A stretch of 47,143 nt of DNA. Source: an uncultured Campylobacter sp. (lineage in GTDB: Bacteria > Campylobacterota > Campylobacteria > Campylobacterales > Campylobacteraceae). This document shows positions 1 through 8,710 of this stretch, piece after piece. The notes under the pieces are model-generated. The model was not told the origin of the DNA and did no database searches. It was given only the letters and a program-made list of their open reading frames with translations. The stretch is from positions 1-47,143 of the forward strand of contig NZ_CAJPQR010000014.1 in assembly GCF_905372745.1 (NCBI RefSeq). The letters run 5' to 3'. The translations under genes and the position numbers were made by a program. The first letter of the stretch is position 1. Each line of letters opens with the position of its first letter.

Positions 1-58
1 AAATCAGTTTAATTGCGCTATAGTTTCATTATTCAATTTCATCACAAGGAGAACCGAT

Positions 59-1459
59 ATGGGAACCAGAAGAGAACACGACTTCATAGGCGAGCTAGAG
101 ATAGCCGACGACGTATACTACGGAGTGCAAACGTTTAGAGCGCTTGAAAATTTCCACATGAGCGGACGACCGCTTAAAGATTATCCGTATTTCGTTAAGG
201 CATTTGCTCAAATCAAAAAGGCTGCGGCCTTAGCCAACAAAGAAGTCGGAGTTCTAGACGCGCAAAAAGCCGACGCTATCGCAAAAGCGTGCGACGAGCT
301 AATCGCGGGTAAATATTTAGATCAATTCGTAGTAGATATGATTCAAGGCGGTGCGGGAACTAGCACCAATATGAACGCAAACGAAGTTATAACAAACGTC
401 GCGCTTGAGAGCCTAGGGCACAAAAAAGGCGAGTATCAGTATCTGCATCCAAACGACCACACAAACCTCGGCCAAAGCACCAACGACACTTATCCAAGTT
501 CGATCAAAGTCGCTACATATGCTAAACTAACCGATCTTTTAAAGGCTATGGAGCTACTTAAAAACGAGCTAGAAGCCAAGGCAAAAGACTTTAAAGATAT
601 CATCAAAATGGGTAGAACCGAGCTAGAAGACGCCGTTCCTACGACGCTTGGCAACACGTTTAACGCATTTGCAAGCTACATCAAAAGCGATATCGAAAAA
701 ATCACCGTCGCAAGAGAGTCTATGGCCGTGCTAAATATGGGCGCAACTGCGATCGGTACTGGTATCAACTGCCATCCTGATTACAAAGCGGCTGTTCATA
801 AAATTTTGAGCCAAATTACAGGCGTAAATTTTAAACCTGCAGATGATTTCATCGCAGCAACTCAAGACACTGCTGATTTTGTTCACGTTAGCGGCGCGCT
901 AAAAACTGCTGCCGTTCGCCTAAGCAAGATCGCAAACGACTTAAGACTAATGAACTCAGGCCCAAGATGCGGTCTTGGCGAGATAAATTTACCTCAGATG
1001 CAGCCTGGTAGCTCAATTATGCCGGGTAAAGTAAATCCGGTCATCGCAGAGGTCGTAGGCGAGGCATGCTACGAGGTAATCGGCAACGACGTAACCATCA
1101 TGCTTTGCAGCGAGAGGGGCGAATTTGAGCTAAACGCATTTGAGCCTGGCATCGCTTACGCGCTATTTAACTCTATCTTTATCCTAGAAAACGCTATGAA
1201 AACCCTAGCCGAAAAAGCCGTTAGAAAACTAACCGCAAATCCTGAGGCATGCTTAAAATCAGTGCTCGGCTCAGTCGGTATCGTAACTGCGTTTAACCCA
1301 TATATCGGCTACGAAAAGTCCGCAAGCATCGCTAAAGAAGCGTTGCAAACCGGCAAAGCCGTAGGTGATATCTGCTTGGAGAGAGGCTACCTCAAAAAAG
1401 AGGAAATCGACAAAATCTTAGAGCCTAAAAATATGCTAAACCCTCATATGGGTAAATAA
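59..1459 (+). CDS. aspA: Aspartate ammonia-lyase (aspartase)
   Basis: Catalyses L-aspartate to fumarate plus ammonia in the cytoplasm, supplying fumarate as a respiratory electron acceptor. The 466-residue length is normal for aspartases. The fumarase/aspartase signature GSSIMPGKVNP starts at residue 317, and its two serines lie in the mobile catalytic loop. TSTNMNANEV and the segment HPNDHTNLGQSTND are further family hallmarks. The start ATG has AAGGAG at 46-51, seven bases upstream. It lies 81 bp before dcuA, the aspA-dcuA order known from Campylobacter and E. coli, with a terminator-like hairpin in the gap. Aspartase is favoured over fumarase C because of the dcuA and racemase neighbours and the sequence feel. 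Confidence is high. Confidence 0.96.
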   Translation: MGTRREHDFIGELEIADDVYYGVQTFRALENFHMSGRPLKDYPYFVKAFAQIKKAAALANKEVGVLDAQKADAIAKACDELIAGKYLDQFVVDMIQGGAGTSTNMNANEVITNVALESLGHKKGEYQYLHPNDHTNLGQSTNDTYPSSIKVATYAKLTDLLKAMELLKNELEAKAKDFKDIIKMGRTELEDAVPTTLGNTFNAFASYIKSDIEKITVARESMAVLNMGATAIGTGINCHPDYKAAVHKILSQITGVNFKPADDFIAATQDTADFVHVSGALKTAAVRLSKIANDLRLMNSGPRCGLGEINLPQMQPGSSIMPGKVNPVIAEVVGEACYEVIGNDVTIMLCSERGEFELNAFEPGIAYALFNSIFILENAMKTLAEKAVRKLTANPEACLKSVLGSVGIVTAFNPYIGYEKSASIAKEALQTGKAVGDICLERGYLKKEEIDKILEPKNMLNPHMGK

Positions 1460-1474
1460 ATTTAGGCATGCACG

Positions 1475-1503
1475 CGCCGAGAGAGCGATCTTTCGGCGTT
1501 TTT
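1475..1503 (+). terminator. Rho-independent terminator or attenuator after aspA
   Basis: CGCCGAGAG pairs with CTTTCGGCG (nine pairs, one G-U) around the loop AGCGAT, followed directly by five T. It sits in the 81-bp aspA-dcuA gap, so it probably lowers rather than abolishes dcuA read-through, or dcuA has its own promoter. Confidence 0.75.
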
Positions 1504-1540
1504 AAATTTATAAGTTAAATTTACTTAAAGGAGTTTTCCT

Positions 1541-3037
1541 ATGGATATTATGCTGATTTTGCAGTTCATAGTCCTACTTGGAGGCATCTACCTAGGCGTT
1601 AAGCTGGGCGGTATGGGTATCGGTTACGCCGGTGGCGTAGGCGTTATTGTTTTGACGCTCGTCTTGGGAATGAAAACGGAGATGAAACATATCCCAACCG
1701 ACGTTATTTTAATTATCGCATCGGTTATCTCTGCGATTTCCGCTATGCAAGTTGCCGGCGGCCTTGATTGGCTTGTTCAGCAAGCAGAGAAAATTTTGCG
1801 TAAAAACCCAAAGCAAATCAACTATTTAGCGCCTATCGTTACATATTTGCTTACTATTTTTGCAGGCACCGGACACACGGCATTTTCTATGATACCTGTT
1901 ATCGTAGACGTTGCAAAGGGGCAAAATATAAAGCCTAGCGCGCCTCTTGCGCTTTCGGTGGTTTCGTCTCAGGTGGCCATTACCGCTAGCCCAGTAGCGG
2001 CAGCATTTGTCGCTATGACTGGCGTAATGGAAAAACTGGGTGTAAGCTATCCGATGTTACTTTTTATCTGTATTTCTACGACTTTTATAGCTATGCTGAT
2101 TACTGCATTTATCGTAAATAAATTTTACGATCTAGACCTCTCAAAAGATCCTATATACCAACAAAGATTAGCCCAGGGTTTGGTTTCCGATGTCAAAGGC
2201 GAATCGGGAAATAAAGAGTTACCGCCGTATGCGAAACGTTCAGTAGCAATCTTTGCTATAGGAGTTCTTGCGGTAGTGTTCTACGCTCTTGCTATTTCTA
2301 AAAATGTCGGCATCATAAAACCAAGCTATGTCGTAGGATATGAAAAAGTCTATGAAGCTAAAGCCCCTGAAAAATTTCAGCAAATCGCTTCAATGCCCAA
2401 TGTTAAAATTAGCATAGACGATGCTACGGGTGCAAAATATGTTGAAGATAAAGAAAAGCCAAGCAAGGTTTTAACTCTCGATAGAGATGGCGCTATTATG
2501 ACATTTATGCTTACTATCGGATTTCTTATCGTCGTACTTTGTAAGGTGGATACTAGCAAGCTTCTTTCGACCAGTACTTTCCAAAGCGGTATGAACGCAT
2601 GCATCTGCGTCCTGGGTATAGCATGGCTGGGTACCGTTTTTGTGCAAGGACACTTGGGGCAAATTACCGATATTGCAAAAAACGTCGTCGTTAAGTATCC
2701 TTTCGTACTCGCTATCGCTCTATATTTCCTAAGCTGCTTGCTATATTCGCAGGCTGCAACTACGAAGGTTATGATGCCTGCCGTTGCGGCTGCTATGGGC
2801 ATGACCAGCCCTGAAAATGCACAAAATGCTTGGATATTGGTTGCTTCATTTGCCGCAGTTTCAGGACTATTCGTACTTCCTACGTATCCTACGACTTTGG
2901 GCGCTATCGCCATGGATGACACGGGTACTACTAGAGTCGGTAAATTTGTTATAAATCACAGCTTTATCGTTCCGGGAACCATCATGGTTGCACTTTCGGT
3001 TGCATTAGGGTTTGTGGTGGCTCCTATTCTTCTTTAA
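1541..3037 (+). CDS. dcuA: Anaerobic C4-dicarboxylate antiporter DcuA
   Basis: Inner-membrane exchanger for fumarate, aspartate, malate and succinate. It partners AspA by importing aspartate and exporting succinate. The product is highly hydrophobic throughout and shares long segments with enterobacterial DcuA, such as ISAMQVAGGLDWLV, LAPIVTYLLTIFAGTG, STFQSGMNACICVLGIAWLG and the C-terminal MDDTGTTRVGKFVINHSFIVPG. These fit DcuA better than DcuB. At 498 residues it is some 60 longer than the usual 433-446. The extra length is a charged stretch at about residues 262-315, between two membrane segments. AAGGAG at 1529-1534 supports the start. A strong terminator follows. Identity is sure; the role of the insertion is unknown. 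Confidence 0.93.
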   Translation: MDIMLILQFIVLLGGIYLGVKLGGMGIGYAGGVGVIVLTLVLGMKTEMKHIPTDVILIIASVISAISAMQVAGGLDWLVQQAEKILRKNPKQINYLAPIVTYLLTIFAGTGHTAFSMIPVIVDVAKGQNIKPSAPLALSVVSSQVAITASPVAAAFVAMTGVMEKLGVSYPMLLFICISTTFIAMLITAFIVNKFYDLDLSKDPIYQQRLAQGLVSDVKGESGNKELPPYAKRSVAIFAIGVLAVVFYALAISKNVGIIKPSYVVGYEKVYEAKAPEKFQQIASMPNVKISIDDATGAKYVEDKEKPSKVLTLDRDGAIMTFMLTIGFLIVVLCKVDTSKLLSTSTFQSGMNACICVLGIAWLGTVFVQGHLGQITDIAKNVVVKYPFVLAIALYFLSCLLYSQAATTKVMMPAVAAAMGMTSPENAQNAWILVASFAAVSGLFVLPTYPTTLGAIAMDDTGTTRVGKFVINHSFIVPGTIMVALSVALGFVVAPILL

Positions 3038-3054
3038 TAGCTAGAGCTAAATTT

Positions 3055-3080
3055 AGCCGAGACTTCGCTCTCGGCTTTTT
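3055..3080 (+). terminator. Rho-independent terminator after dcuA
   Basis: Perfect 8-bp stem AGCCGAGA / TCTCGGCT with loop CTTCGC, followed by a T run. It closes the aspA-dcuA unit. Confidence 0.85.
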
Positions 3081-3098
3081 AAATTTAAGGACTTTTTC

Positions 3099-3782
3099 AT
3101 GAAACGAATCGGAATTTTAGGCGGTATGGGACCACTAGCTACGATAGATCTATACGCTAAGATCGTAGAACTCACAAACGCCGCAAAAGATCAGGACAAC
3201 ATCCCTATCGTCATCGACAACTATCCGCAGATACCCGACCGCACGGCGTATATCCTGCATAAAGGCGAGGATCCGTTTCCTTTTATGAAAGAGTCTGCAA
3301 CCAGGCTAAAAAACGCGGGCTGCGAGGCTATCTGCATAGCCTGCAATACGGCTCACTTTTTTGCCAAGCGACTAACCGATGAGTGCGGCGTAAGCATCCT
3401 GCACATCGCCAAAATCGCAACCGCATCGATAAAATCAAATTTCCCGCACGCTAAAAAGATCGCCGTCATCGCCACCACCGGCACGACTGCGGCTAAAATT
3501 TACGAAAACGAGCTGATCGCCGCAGGCCTAGAGTGCGTAAAAATCCCCGAAAATTTGATGAGCGACATCATGGACTGCATCTACAAAGGCGCAAAGGCAA
3601 ACAAGCTAAAAGAGTACGTGGGTCTCTTTAACGATACTATCGCGGCTATCGAGGCTGACGCATACATTGCGGCTTGCACGGAGATACCGCTATTTTTACC
3701 ATACGCGACGAAAAAAGATAAATTCGTAGACGCCACTCTCGAGCTTGCTAAAGCAGCCGTCAAATTCGGCCTAGAAAAATAA
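3099..3782 (+). CDS. Aspartate/glutamate racemase family protein
   Basis: A PLP-independent amino-acid racemase of the aspartate racemase (RacD/YgeA) type. It interconverts L- and D-forms by two-cysteine acid-base chemistry. The N-terminal KRIGILGGMGPLAT glycine motif is typical. The two expected catalytic cysteines are present: C82 in IACNTAHFF and C193 in AACTEIPLFL. The 227-residue length is normal. The start has AAGGA about seven bases upstream. It follows aspA-dcuA on the same strand, which suggests aspartate as substrate and a job of feeding D-aspartate to AspA or making D-aspartate for the cell wall. Substrate choice (aspartate or glutamate, or a broad range) cannot be read from the sequence. 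Confidence 0.85.
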   Translation: MKRIGILGGMGPLATIDLYAKIVELTNAAKDQDNIPIVIDNYPQIPDRTAYILHKGEDPFPFMKESATRLKNAGCEAICIACNTAHFFAKRLTDECGVSILHIAKIATASIKSNFPHAKKIAVIATTGTTAAKIYENELIAAGLECVKIPENLMSDIMDCIYKGAKANKLKEYVGLFNDTIAAIEADAYIAACTEIPLFLPYATKKDKFVDATLELAKAAVKFGLEK

Positions 3783-3784
3783 TC

Positions 3785-3811
3785 AAATTTGCGTCTAATC
3801 GGCGCAAATTT
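3785..3811 (+). terminator. Inverted AAATTT pair downstream of the racemase gene, possible terminator
   Basis: AAATTTGCG and CGCAAATTT form a 9-bp stem with a 9-base loop directly after the stop codon. There is no immediate T run, so termination is only a possibility. Confidence 0.35.
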
Positions 3812-3866
3812 ACCCCCTCTTAAAATAAATTTTTATAAAATCCAAGCTAAATTTAAAGGATAAAAG

Positions 3867-4622
3867 ATGAAATTTAGCGAATTTAAAAATGCAAAAACTT
3901 TAAGCCTGGCAAGCTTGCTCTGCGAGCAAAATCCGCAGCTAGCAAAGCAGATAAAGCAAAATGAATTTTTATATATTTCTTGCTTTGAGGATAAAATTTT
4001 AGGCACTGAAAATCTCGTTCGCTGCGAGATCGGCTCGGCTAGCTACGTGCTGGCTTTGCTTTGTAAATACTCGCTTGACGCGTCTAAATTTGACGAGCAA
4101 ACGCACGAATATTTTGAGGGGCTTGACGAAGGATACCTAAGCGGCGAGTGCAACGTCGGCGAGGAGGAGTTTGAGCAGATCGCGGAGTTTTTAGAGGGGT
4201 GCGAAAATATCGTGATCGATAGCTCGTTTTTAGCCCATGCGGATGCGAAAAATATATTCGAGTTTTTGCAAATGCTCGGCAAAAACGTCGTTTTGGCCGA
4301 CGGCGAGCAGGGCGAGTTTAAAACGGACGGCGAGCTAGCGCCACTAAAAGAGCCCGAGAGTTTTGACGGTAGCGTCGTGTTTTTTATGGATGAGGCGGAC
4401 GGGTCAAATTTGAGCGGCGAGGTAAAAGAGCTAATCGGCTCGGCGTCGTTTGCTGCGGCCGCAAAGGTAAAAGACGGCGATATAGCAAGCGTGCAGGCTG
4501 AGGGCGTAGAGGCGAAGGTCAAATTTAAGCTAGAGCCGCAGATGAAGGGCACGGTTGCGCTTTGCAGGGCGAAATTTAGCGGATACGCGTTTAAGCTTGT
4601 TAAGATCTCAAAAGAGGCGTAG
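3867..4622 (+). CDS. Acidic cytoplasmic protein of unknown function, possibly Nuo-related
   Basis: I do not recognise this 251-residue protein with confidence. It has no signal peptide or membrane segment, is rich in Glu and Asp, and has few cysteines with no metal-cluster spacing. The segment around residues 55-110 (SYVLALLCKY, then GYLSGECNVGEEEFE) faintly recalls the non-catalytic C-terminal region of epsilonproteobacterial NuoG or the NuoF-like subunit. That link is from memory only. It would fit the neighbouring pflA, which follows the nuo operon in C. jejuni. AAAGGA precedes the ATG by seven bases. A profile search against NuoG and NuoF-like subunits would decide. The gene itself is convincing: full-length ORF, good start and typical local codon use. 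Confidence 0.7.
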   Translation: MKFSEFKNAKTLSLASLLCEQNPQLAKQIKQNEFLYISCFEDKILGTENLVRCEIGSASYVLALLCKYSLDASKFDEQTHEYFEGLDEGYLSGECNVGEEEFEQIAEFLEGCENIVIDSSFLAHADAKNIFEFLQMLGKNVVLADGEQGEFKTDGELAPLKEPESFDGSVVFFMDEADGSNLSGEVKELIGSASFAAAAKVKDGDIASVQAEGVEAKVKFKLEPQMKGTVALCRAKFSGYAFKLVKISKEA

Positions 4623-4928
4623 CGGCAAGCGGTTAAATTTTATATTAGATTTATCCGCCAAGGCGGTCAAATTTTATAAATTTAATCCTAAAAACTCGGC
4701 TTTGTAACGTCAAATTTGACGCAGCGGGCGGAGCTTTTTGGCATGAGGCGGGCAAATTTACCCGCAACCGCGCTACTTGAAAATCCAAATTTCTTGCTAT
4801 AGCAAAGTTAAATTTAGGCTAAATAAAATTTTATCCAAACGCGCTAAATTTAATAAAAAAATAGCCTTTGAAGCGCGTAATATTCGCTTTTATAGCGCTT
4901 TTTAAACGAAAAAGGGTATAATGGTCGC
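4623..4928. other. Intergenic stretch, AAATTT-rich, holding the pflA promoter
   Basis: No coding sequence is supported. Several AAATTT hexamers occur here. The right end carries GGGTATAAT, the probable pflA -10 element. Confidence 0.5.
4917..4922 (+). promoter_or_regulatory. -10 box for pflA, start close to leaderless
   Basis: TATAAT ends only six bases before the pflA ATG at 4929, so the transcript should begin at or within a base or two of the start codon. No -35 box is obvious, as is usual for the Campylobacter housekeeping sigma factor. The AGGG at 4913-4916 would lie upstream of the transcript start and be useless as a ribosome site if this promoter is the one used. Confidence 0.5.
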
Positions 4929-7301
4929 ATGAGAAAATATTTTTTGCTTTTTTTACCGATTTTGGCGTTTTCTTTTAGTCTGAGCGTAAATTCGGGCGCA
5001 GAGGACGGCAGGCCATACACAGTGATAAACATCAGCGACGAGAAGGAATTCGTCTGCAAAGAGGAGATGCTCGCCTACGACCGCAAGCTGTATTTTTGCG
5101 ACGTCGCTAACGGCGCACTGCCGAAAGTCGACGATAAAATTTTAGCCCTGGCTGAAGTTAGATTTCGCGAGGAAAAGGGCGGTATGCGCGTCTATGTCGT
5201 ACCGCGCGCGAGCTCTCGCTTGATCTCGTCTAGCGAGCCTCTTTACGGCGCATCCGCAGTGCCATTTAGCAAAAACGGCGGCGCAGCCAAACGCCACGCT
5301 ATCGTGGTAGATCAAAATTTGAGCGAATTTAAAAAACAAACAAACGCGGGGATAAATTTCGCTCCGATATTTGAGCAGATGACCGCGCCTAGCGTCGGAC
5401 CGCTCGATCTAAACAAAGCCCCGATAGAAAGCGGCGATAGCAACGATATAAACATGTACCTAGATGTGAAAAAAAGCTACGACGCCAAGCGCTACGACGA
5501 TACGATAGCCACGACCCAGACAGCGCTAAGGCGCTACCCAAATAGTATCTTTGCCAGCGAGTTTTTGCTATACAGACTGCGCGCTTTGGATAAAATTTTA
5601 GACTCACAAAATAGCTTCGAGGGGCTCGGCGCGGCGGACGTCGCGAGCGAAGGGCGCGCGTGGATGAGGCGGTTCGTGTCGGACGAAAACTACCCAGAGG
5701 TACTCTATCTAGTGACCAAAGCCTACCTCAGGCAGGAGCTCGTTAGCGACGCGAACTACACGCTAGATATCCTCATGAACGAGCATCCAAACTCAAATTT
5801 TACCAAGCTAGCCGTTCTTGAGTTTGCCGACAGGCTCTACGCCTCCGGTAGGCAGGACGAGGCCGTGAGGATGTACGAGGACGTGCTGTACTCGGCGCAG
5901 ACGCTAGACGTAGCTAGCCGCGCGGCTCTTAGCCTCGTGCAAGGTAGCATCGACAAGGCGAAATTTGATCGCGCCAAGGACTTTATGCTTAAGATTTTAA
6001 ACAGAAATCAAGAGTACCTACTAAACGACGCATCTAAGCTAATGACGCTGGCGGGGGTATTTCACGAGAAAAATATGGACGATATCGCCGCGAGAATTTA
6101 TGAAATTTTACTCGCTAGATTAGACAAAAACGACGATGACTACGAAACCGTGCTAAAAAATCTAGGCATCGCTCTAACAGGTACGCCAGACACGCAAAAA
6201 GCATACGAATACCTAAAAAGATACCAAAGCGAGTTTGCCGACGGGCAGTATACCGCCGCCGTGCAAAATGCGCTAGATAAGCTATTTTTTGCAAGAAACG
6301 ACGAGAGTAACGCGACAAAGCTACACGAGCATTACGATGCGCTTATAGATAAATACGGCAAAACGGACGTCGGCGCCAAGGCGCTAAAAGAGCAGGTTGC
6401 GCTCTATCTAAAAGAGCGTAAATTTGACTCCGTCCTGCGCTATACCCAGGCCGTACGCGACCTAAACGATACGGACGCAAGCGCCGTTTTAGCTCAGGCT
6501 GCGCTAAATTTGGCGGATGAAGCCATTCGCCAAAACGACTGCGCTACGGCGGTAAATTTGACCGAAAACTACGGCGTAGGCGAGAAAATCGGGGCTAAAT
6601 TTAAACTATTTGACTGCTATATGCGTCTGTCGCGCTTCGCCGCCGCGCACGAGCTAGCCTCGCAAAATATCCTTGCGCCCGACATGCTCGACCGCGTGGA
6701 GTGGCTCATTAAACTAGCCTCCGTTTTGATAAAGACTGAGAAATATAACGATGCCTTGCGCGTGGCCGACGAGGCGCTGGCTATCGCGTCTAGGCAGGAG
6801 TACGCCGACGTTTCGCCCGTGCTTTTTTATAGATTTGAGGCGCTGATGGGGCTAGGTAGGCTCACCGACGCCGCCGCGACGATAACGGCCGTCGAGACGC
6901 TACGCAAAAACGACTTTAAGGTCATCGAGCTCTACGACCGCATGGCTGAGGCGACGTACGGCGCGAACGACTTTTTAAACGCGTCGGTTTACGCCAAAAA
7001 GGCGATCGATCTGCAAAAACGCCTACATATAGCCACCTTTAGCCCGAAAATAGACTTTGAGTACATCGGCTCGCTAAGCAAGCTAGATAGACTAGGCGAG
7101 GCTTTACAAGCCGCGCAGGAGCTCGTAGATACGCGCCTAGATCCCGAAAACAGGCTGCGCGCGCTAGCTCAGATCTCGGAAATCTACATCAAACTAAAAC
7201 GCGAAAGCGAAGCAAAGCCGTATCTACAGGAGTGCGTCGGCTCAAATTTGCAAAGCTCGTGGAAGGCTATCTGCGCAGAGCAGATGAAGCTCGTGGAGTA
7301 A
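4929..7301 (+). CDS. pflA: Periplasmic TPR protein, PflA-like flagellar motor protein
   Basis: In C. jejuni, PflA is a periplasmic protein of the wide flagellar motor scaffold. Together with PflB it is needed to place stators, and mutants build paralysed flagella. Seen here: an N-terminal signal peptide (MRKYFLLFLPILAFSFS), a beta-rich region to about residue 160, then TPR-like helical repeats to the C-terminus (for example ESDANYTLDILMNEHPNS-type and QDEAVRMYEDVLYSAQ-type units). The 790-residue length matches the roughly 788 of C. jejuni PflA. There is no clear ribosome site, and a TATAAT lies just before the ATG, so the message may be leaderless. A different secreted TPR protein cannot be excluded, but length, architecture and the hydrophobic start all agree with PflA. 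Confidence 0.78.
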   Translation: MRKYFLLFLPILAFSFSLSVNSGAEDGRPYTVINISDEKEFVCKEEMLAYDRKLYFCDVANGALPKVDDKILALAEVRFREEKGGMRVYVVPRASSRLISSSEPLYGASAVPFSKNGGAAKRHAIVVDQNLSEFKKQTNAGINFAPIFEQMTAPSVGPLDLNKAPIESGDSNDINMYLDVKKSYDAKRYDDTIATTQTALRRYPNSIFASEFLLYRLRALDKILDSQNSFEGLGAADVASEGRAWMRRFVSDENYPEVLYLVTKAYLRQELVSDANYTLDILMNEHPNSNFTKLAVLEFADRLYASGRQDEAVRMYEDVLYSAQTLDVASRAALSLVQGSIDKAKFDRAKDFMLKILNRNQEYLLNDASKLMTLAGVFHEKNMDDIAARIYEILLARLDKNDDDYETVLKNLGIALTGTPDTQKAYEYLKRYQSEFADGQYTAAVQNALDKLFFARNDESNATKLHEHYDALIDKYGKTDVGAKALKEQVALYLKERKFDSVLRYTQAVRDLNDTDASAVLAQAALNLADEAIRQNDCATAVNLTENYGVGEKIGAKFKLFDCYMRLSRFAAAHELASQNILAPDMLDRVEWLIKLASVLIKTEKYNDALRVADEALAIASRQEYADVSPVLFYRFEALMGLGRLTDAAATITAVETLRKNDFKVIELYDRMAEATYGANDFLNASVYAKKAIDLQKRLHIATFSPKIDFEYIGSLSKLDRLGEALQAAQELVDTRLDPENRLRALAQISEIYIKLKRESEAKPYLQECVGSNLQSSWKAICAEQMKLVE

Positions 7302-7639
7302 TTTATCCTTTTGCTTTTTAAACCCAGCTCAAATTTAGCGGGGAAGCTCGGGTTAAATTTGAGTTTGATCGCCGTGTACTTTTGAGTCTAGGCTCGTGCG
7401 GGACGCGGCGCTATCTTTTTATCCGCAGATATTTTACGGCAAACGAGTTAAATTTAAGGCTGTTTGACGTTAAATTTTACTCTCCTTACCTTTGCCTGAT
7501 TAAATTTGCTAAGCGGCGGCAAATCTAAAAAATAAAAATGCGGTTACGCCTTTGTAGCCAAATTTTAGCCCGAATTTGGGCGCTTTACTGGGTTAAATTT
7601 TTAAAATGACTGGCTGTGAATGCAAAATTTCAAGCTAAA
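7302..7639. other. Intergenic stretch after pflA, AAATTT-rich
   Basis: No gene seen. It contains an inverted AAATTT pair just after pflA and several more AAATTT hexamers. It leads into the broken first repeat of the next gene. Confidence 0.45.
7328..7363 (+). terminator. Inverted AAATTT pair after pflA, probable terminator
   Basis: CTCAAATTTA and TAAATTTGAG make a 10-bp perfect stem with a 16-base loop, followed by TTTGAT. It is 27 bp past the pflA stop codon. Confidence 0.4.
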
Positions 7640-7786
7640 ATGAAAGAGCCGGACGAGAAATTTGCCGCTATCCCCGATGACGCAAAAAGGCGGTATGATA
7701 GGCATAGGTTTATCAGGCGGGCGATTATGACGTACCGGTCGTAGGCGTTTGTCGTTTCTTATCTTTTTTATATCCTGGCGTCGTAT
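7640..7786 (+). pseudogene. Lost N-terminus of the duplicated membrane protein (in-frame TAG)
   Basis: An ATG at 7640 opens a frame that runs into the ORF at 7787 without a shift, interrupted only by TAG at 7742-7744. Its residues (AAIPDDAKRRYDRHRFIRRA) match residues about 154-174 of the downstream protein (DQIPWDLKNRYDAHRLIRRA). This stretch is therefore the genuine start of repeat 1. The gene probably once coded for about 356 residues with two full repeats. Confidence 0.7.
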
Positions 7787-8710
7787 ATGGAGTCGTTTTT
7801 TATAAGCAACGGCATAGAATTGCCGCCTGAAATTTTTAGCTATATCTGGGACGCTGTGAAGATAGTTGTGCCTATTTGCGCCACCATTTATGTTTTAAGG
7901 CGAAGTAAAACCAAGCGATACAGCTATCTTTTCGTGAGAGATCAGCGCGCTAGCTTTCTGGCCTTTAGGATAGAAAATTTTGCAAGTATAGTTTTGATTT
8001 TATATCCGATTTTGCTTATTTTGGGGTCATTTTTCGCAAGGGGCGGCGAATACGGCGTTTATGCGTTTTTATACGGCCTTGTCGCGGCTCCGATTTGCTT
8101 GCTTGTTTTTGCCGTATGCTACTCTTTGAACATAAGCTCATATGAGCCCGCACCCGAGGGGGCAGATCTGCGCAGGGAGTCCGGCTTAGCGGCTCAAAGC
8201 GCAAAATCAGCAGAGGAAAGACTCTGCGAGCTAAACGACCTGGATGCGGAATTTGATCAAATACCTTGGGATCTAAAAAATCGTTACGACGCGCATAGGC
8301 TTATTAGGCGCGCTATCACGGCATTTATCTTGTTTGCGCTTACGGTCTCCTATTTTGCAAATTTTTTAGGCAACGTTTTATACGGGCTCGTTTCTCTTGC
8401 CGCGATACTGATTTTGCCGTATATTTTTACGAAAATTTACCTAAAAAGCTATCCTACGAAAAAATACAGCAGATTTTTTATAAAAAATCAGCGACTTTGC
8501 TTGGCGATTTTTACGGTTGAAAATTTAGCCAGCATTGCTTTGATCTTGTATCCGATTGCGCTCATAGTAGCGGCTCTAATCGCTAGAAATAACGAAAAGA
8601 CGGTGGGCTTGCTTTTGGGCGGCTCAAACGTATTATCGGCTTGCCTTATTATTTTTACGGCGTGCTATCTGTTTAACCGAAGTACGTATATCCCAAAGGA
8701 CGAGACGTAA
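7787..8710 (+). CDS. Internally duplicated multi-pass membrane protein, N-terminally truncated
   Basis: Unknown function. The 307 residues hold two copies of one module. Each copy has a cytoplasmic [K/R]RYDxHRxIRRA helix, membrane segments, a Y[S/L]xxF[V/I][R/K][D/N]QR stretch, then ENxASIxLILYPIxLI and a final membrane segment ending in CYxxNxSxYxP. In copy 1, FRIENFASIVLILYPILLI aligns with FTVENLASIALILYPIALI of copy 2. The first part of copy 1 is cut off by TAG at 7742, so the ATG at 7787 is internal to the ancestral protein and has no convincing ribosome site. The truncated form may or may not be made. It stands alone between pflA and the convergent mrcA. The family is not recognised. 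Confidence 0.65.
   Translation: MESFFISNGIELPPEIFSYIWDAVKIVVPICATIYVLRRSKTKRYSYLFVRDQRASFLAFRIENFASIVLILYPILLILGSFFARGGEYGVYAFLYGLVAAPICLLVFAVCYSLNISSYEPAPEGADLRRESGLAAQSAKSAEERLCELNDLDAEFDQIPWDLKNRYDAHRLIRRAITAFILFALTVSYFANFLGNVLYGLVSLAAILILPYIFTKIYLKSYPTKKYSRFFIKNQRLCLAIFTVENLASIALILYPIALIVAALIARNNEKTVGLLLGGSNVLSACLIIFTACYLFNRSTYIPKDET

Noticed and set aside
8016..8204. Minus-strand frame within the duplicated membrane protein
   Set aside because: Opposite to a frame with clear repeat structure; Arg/Pro-rich shadow translation.
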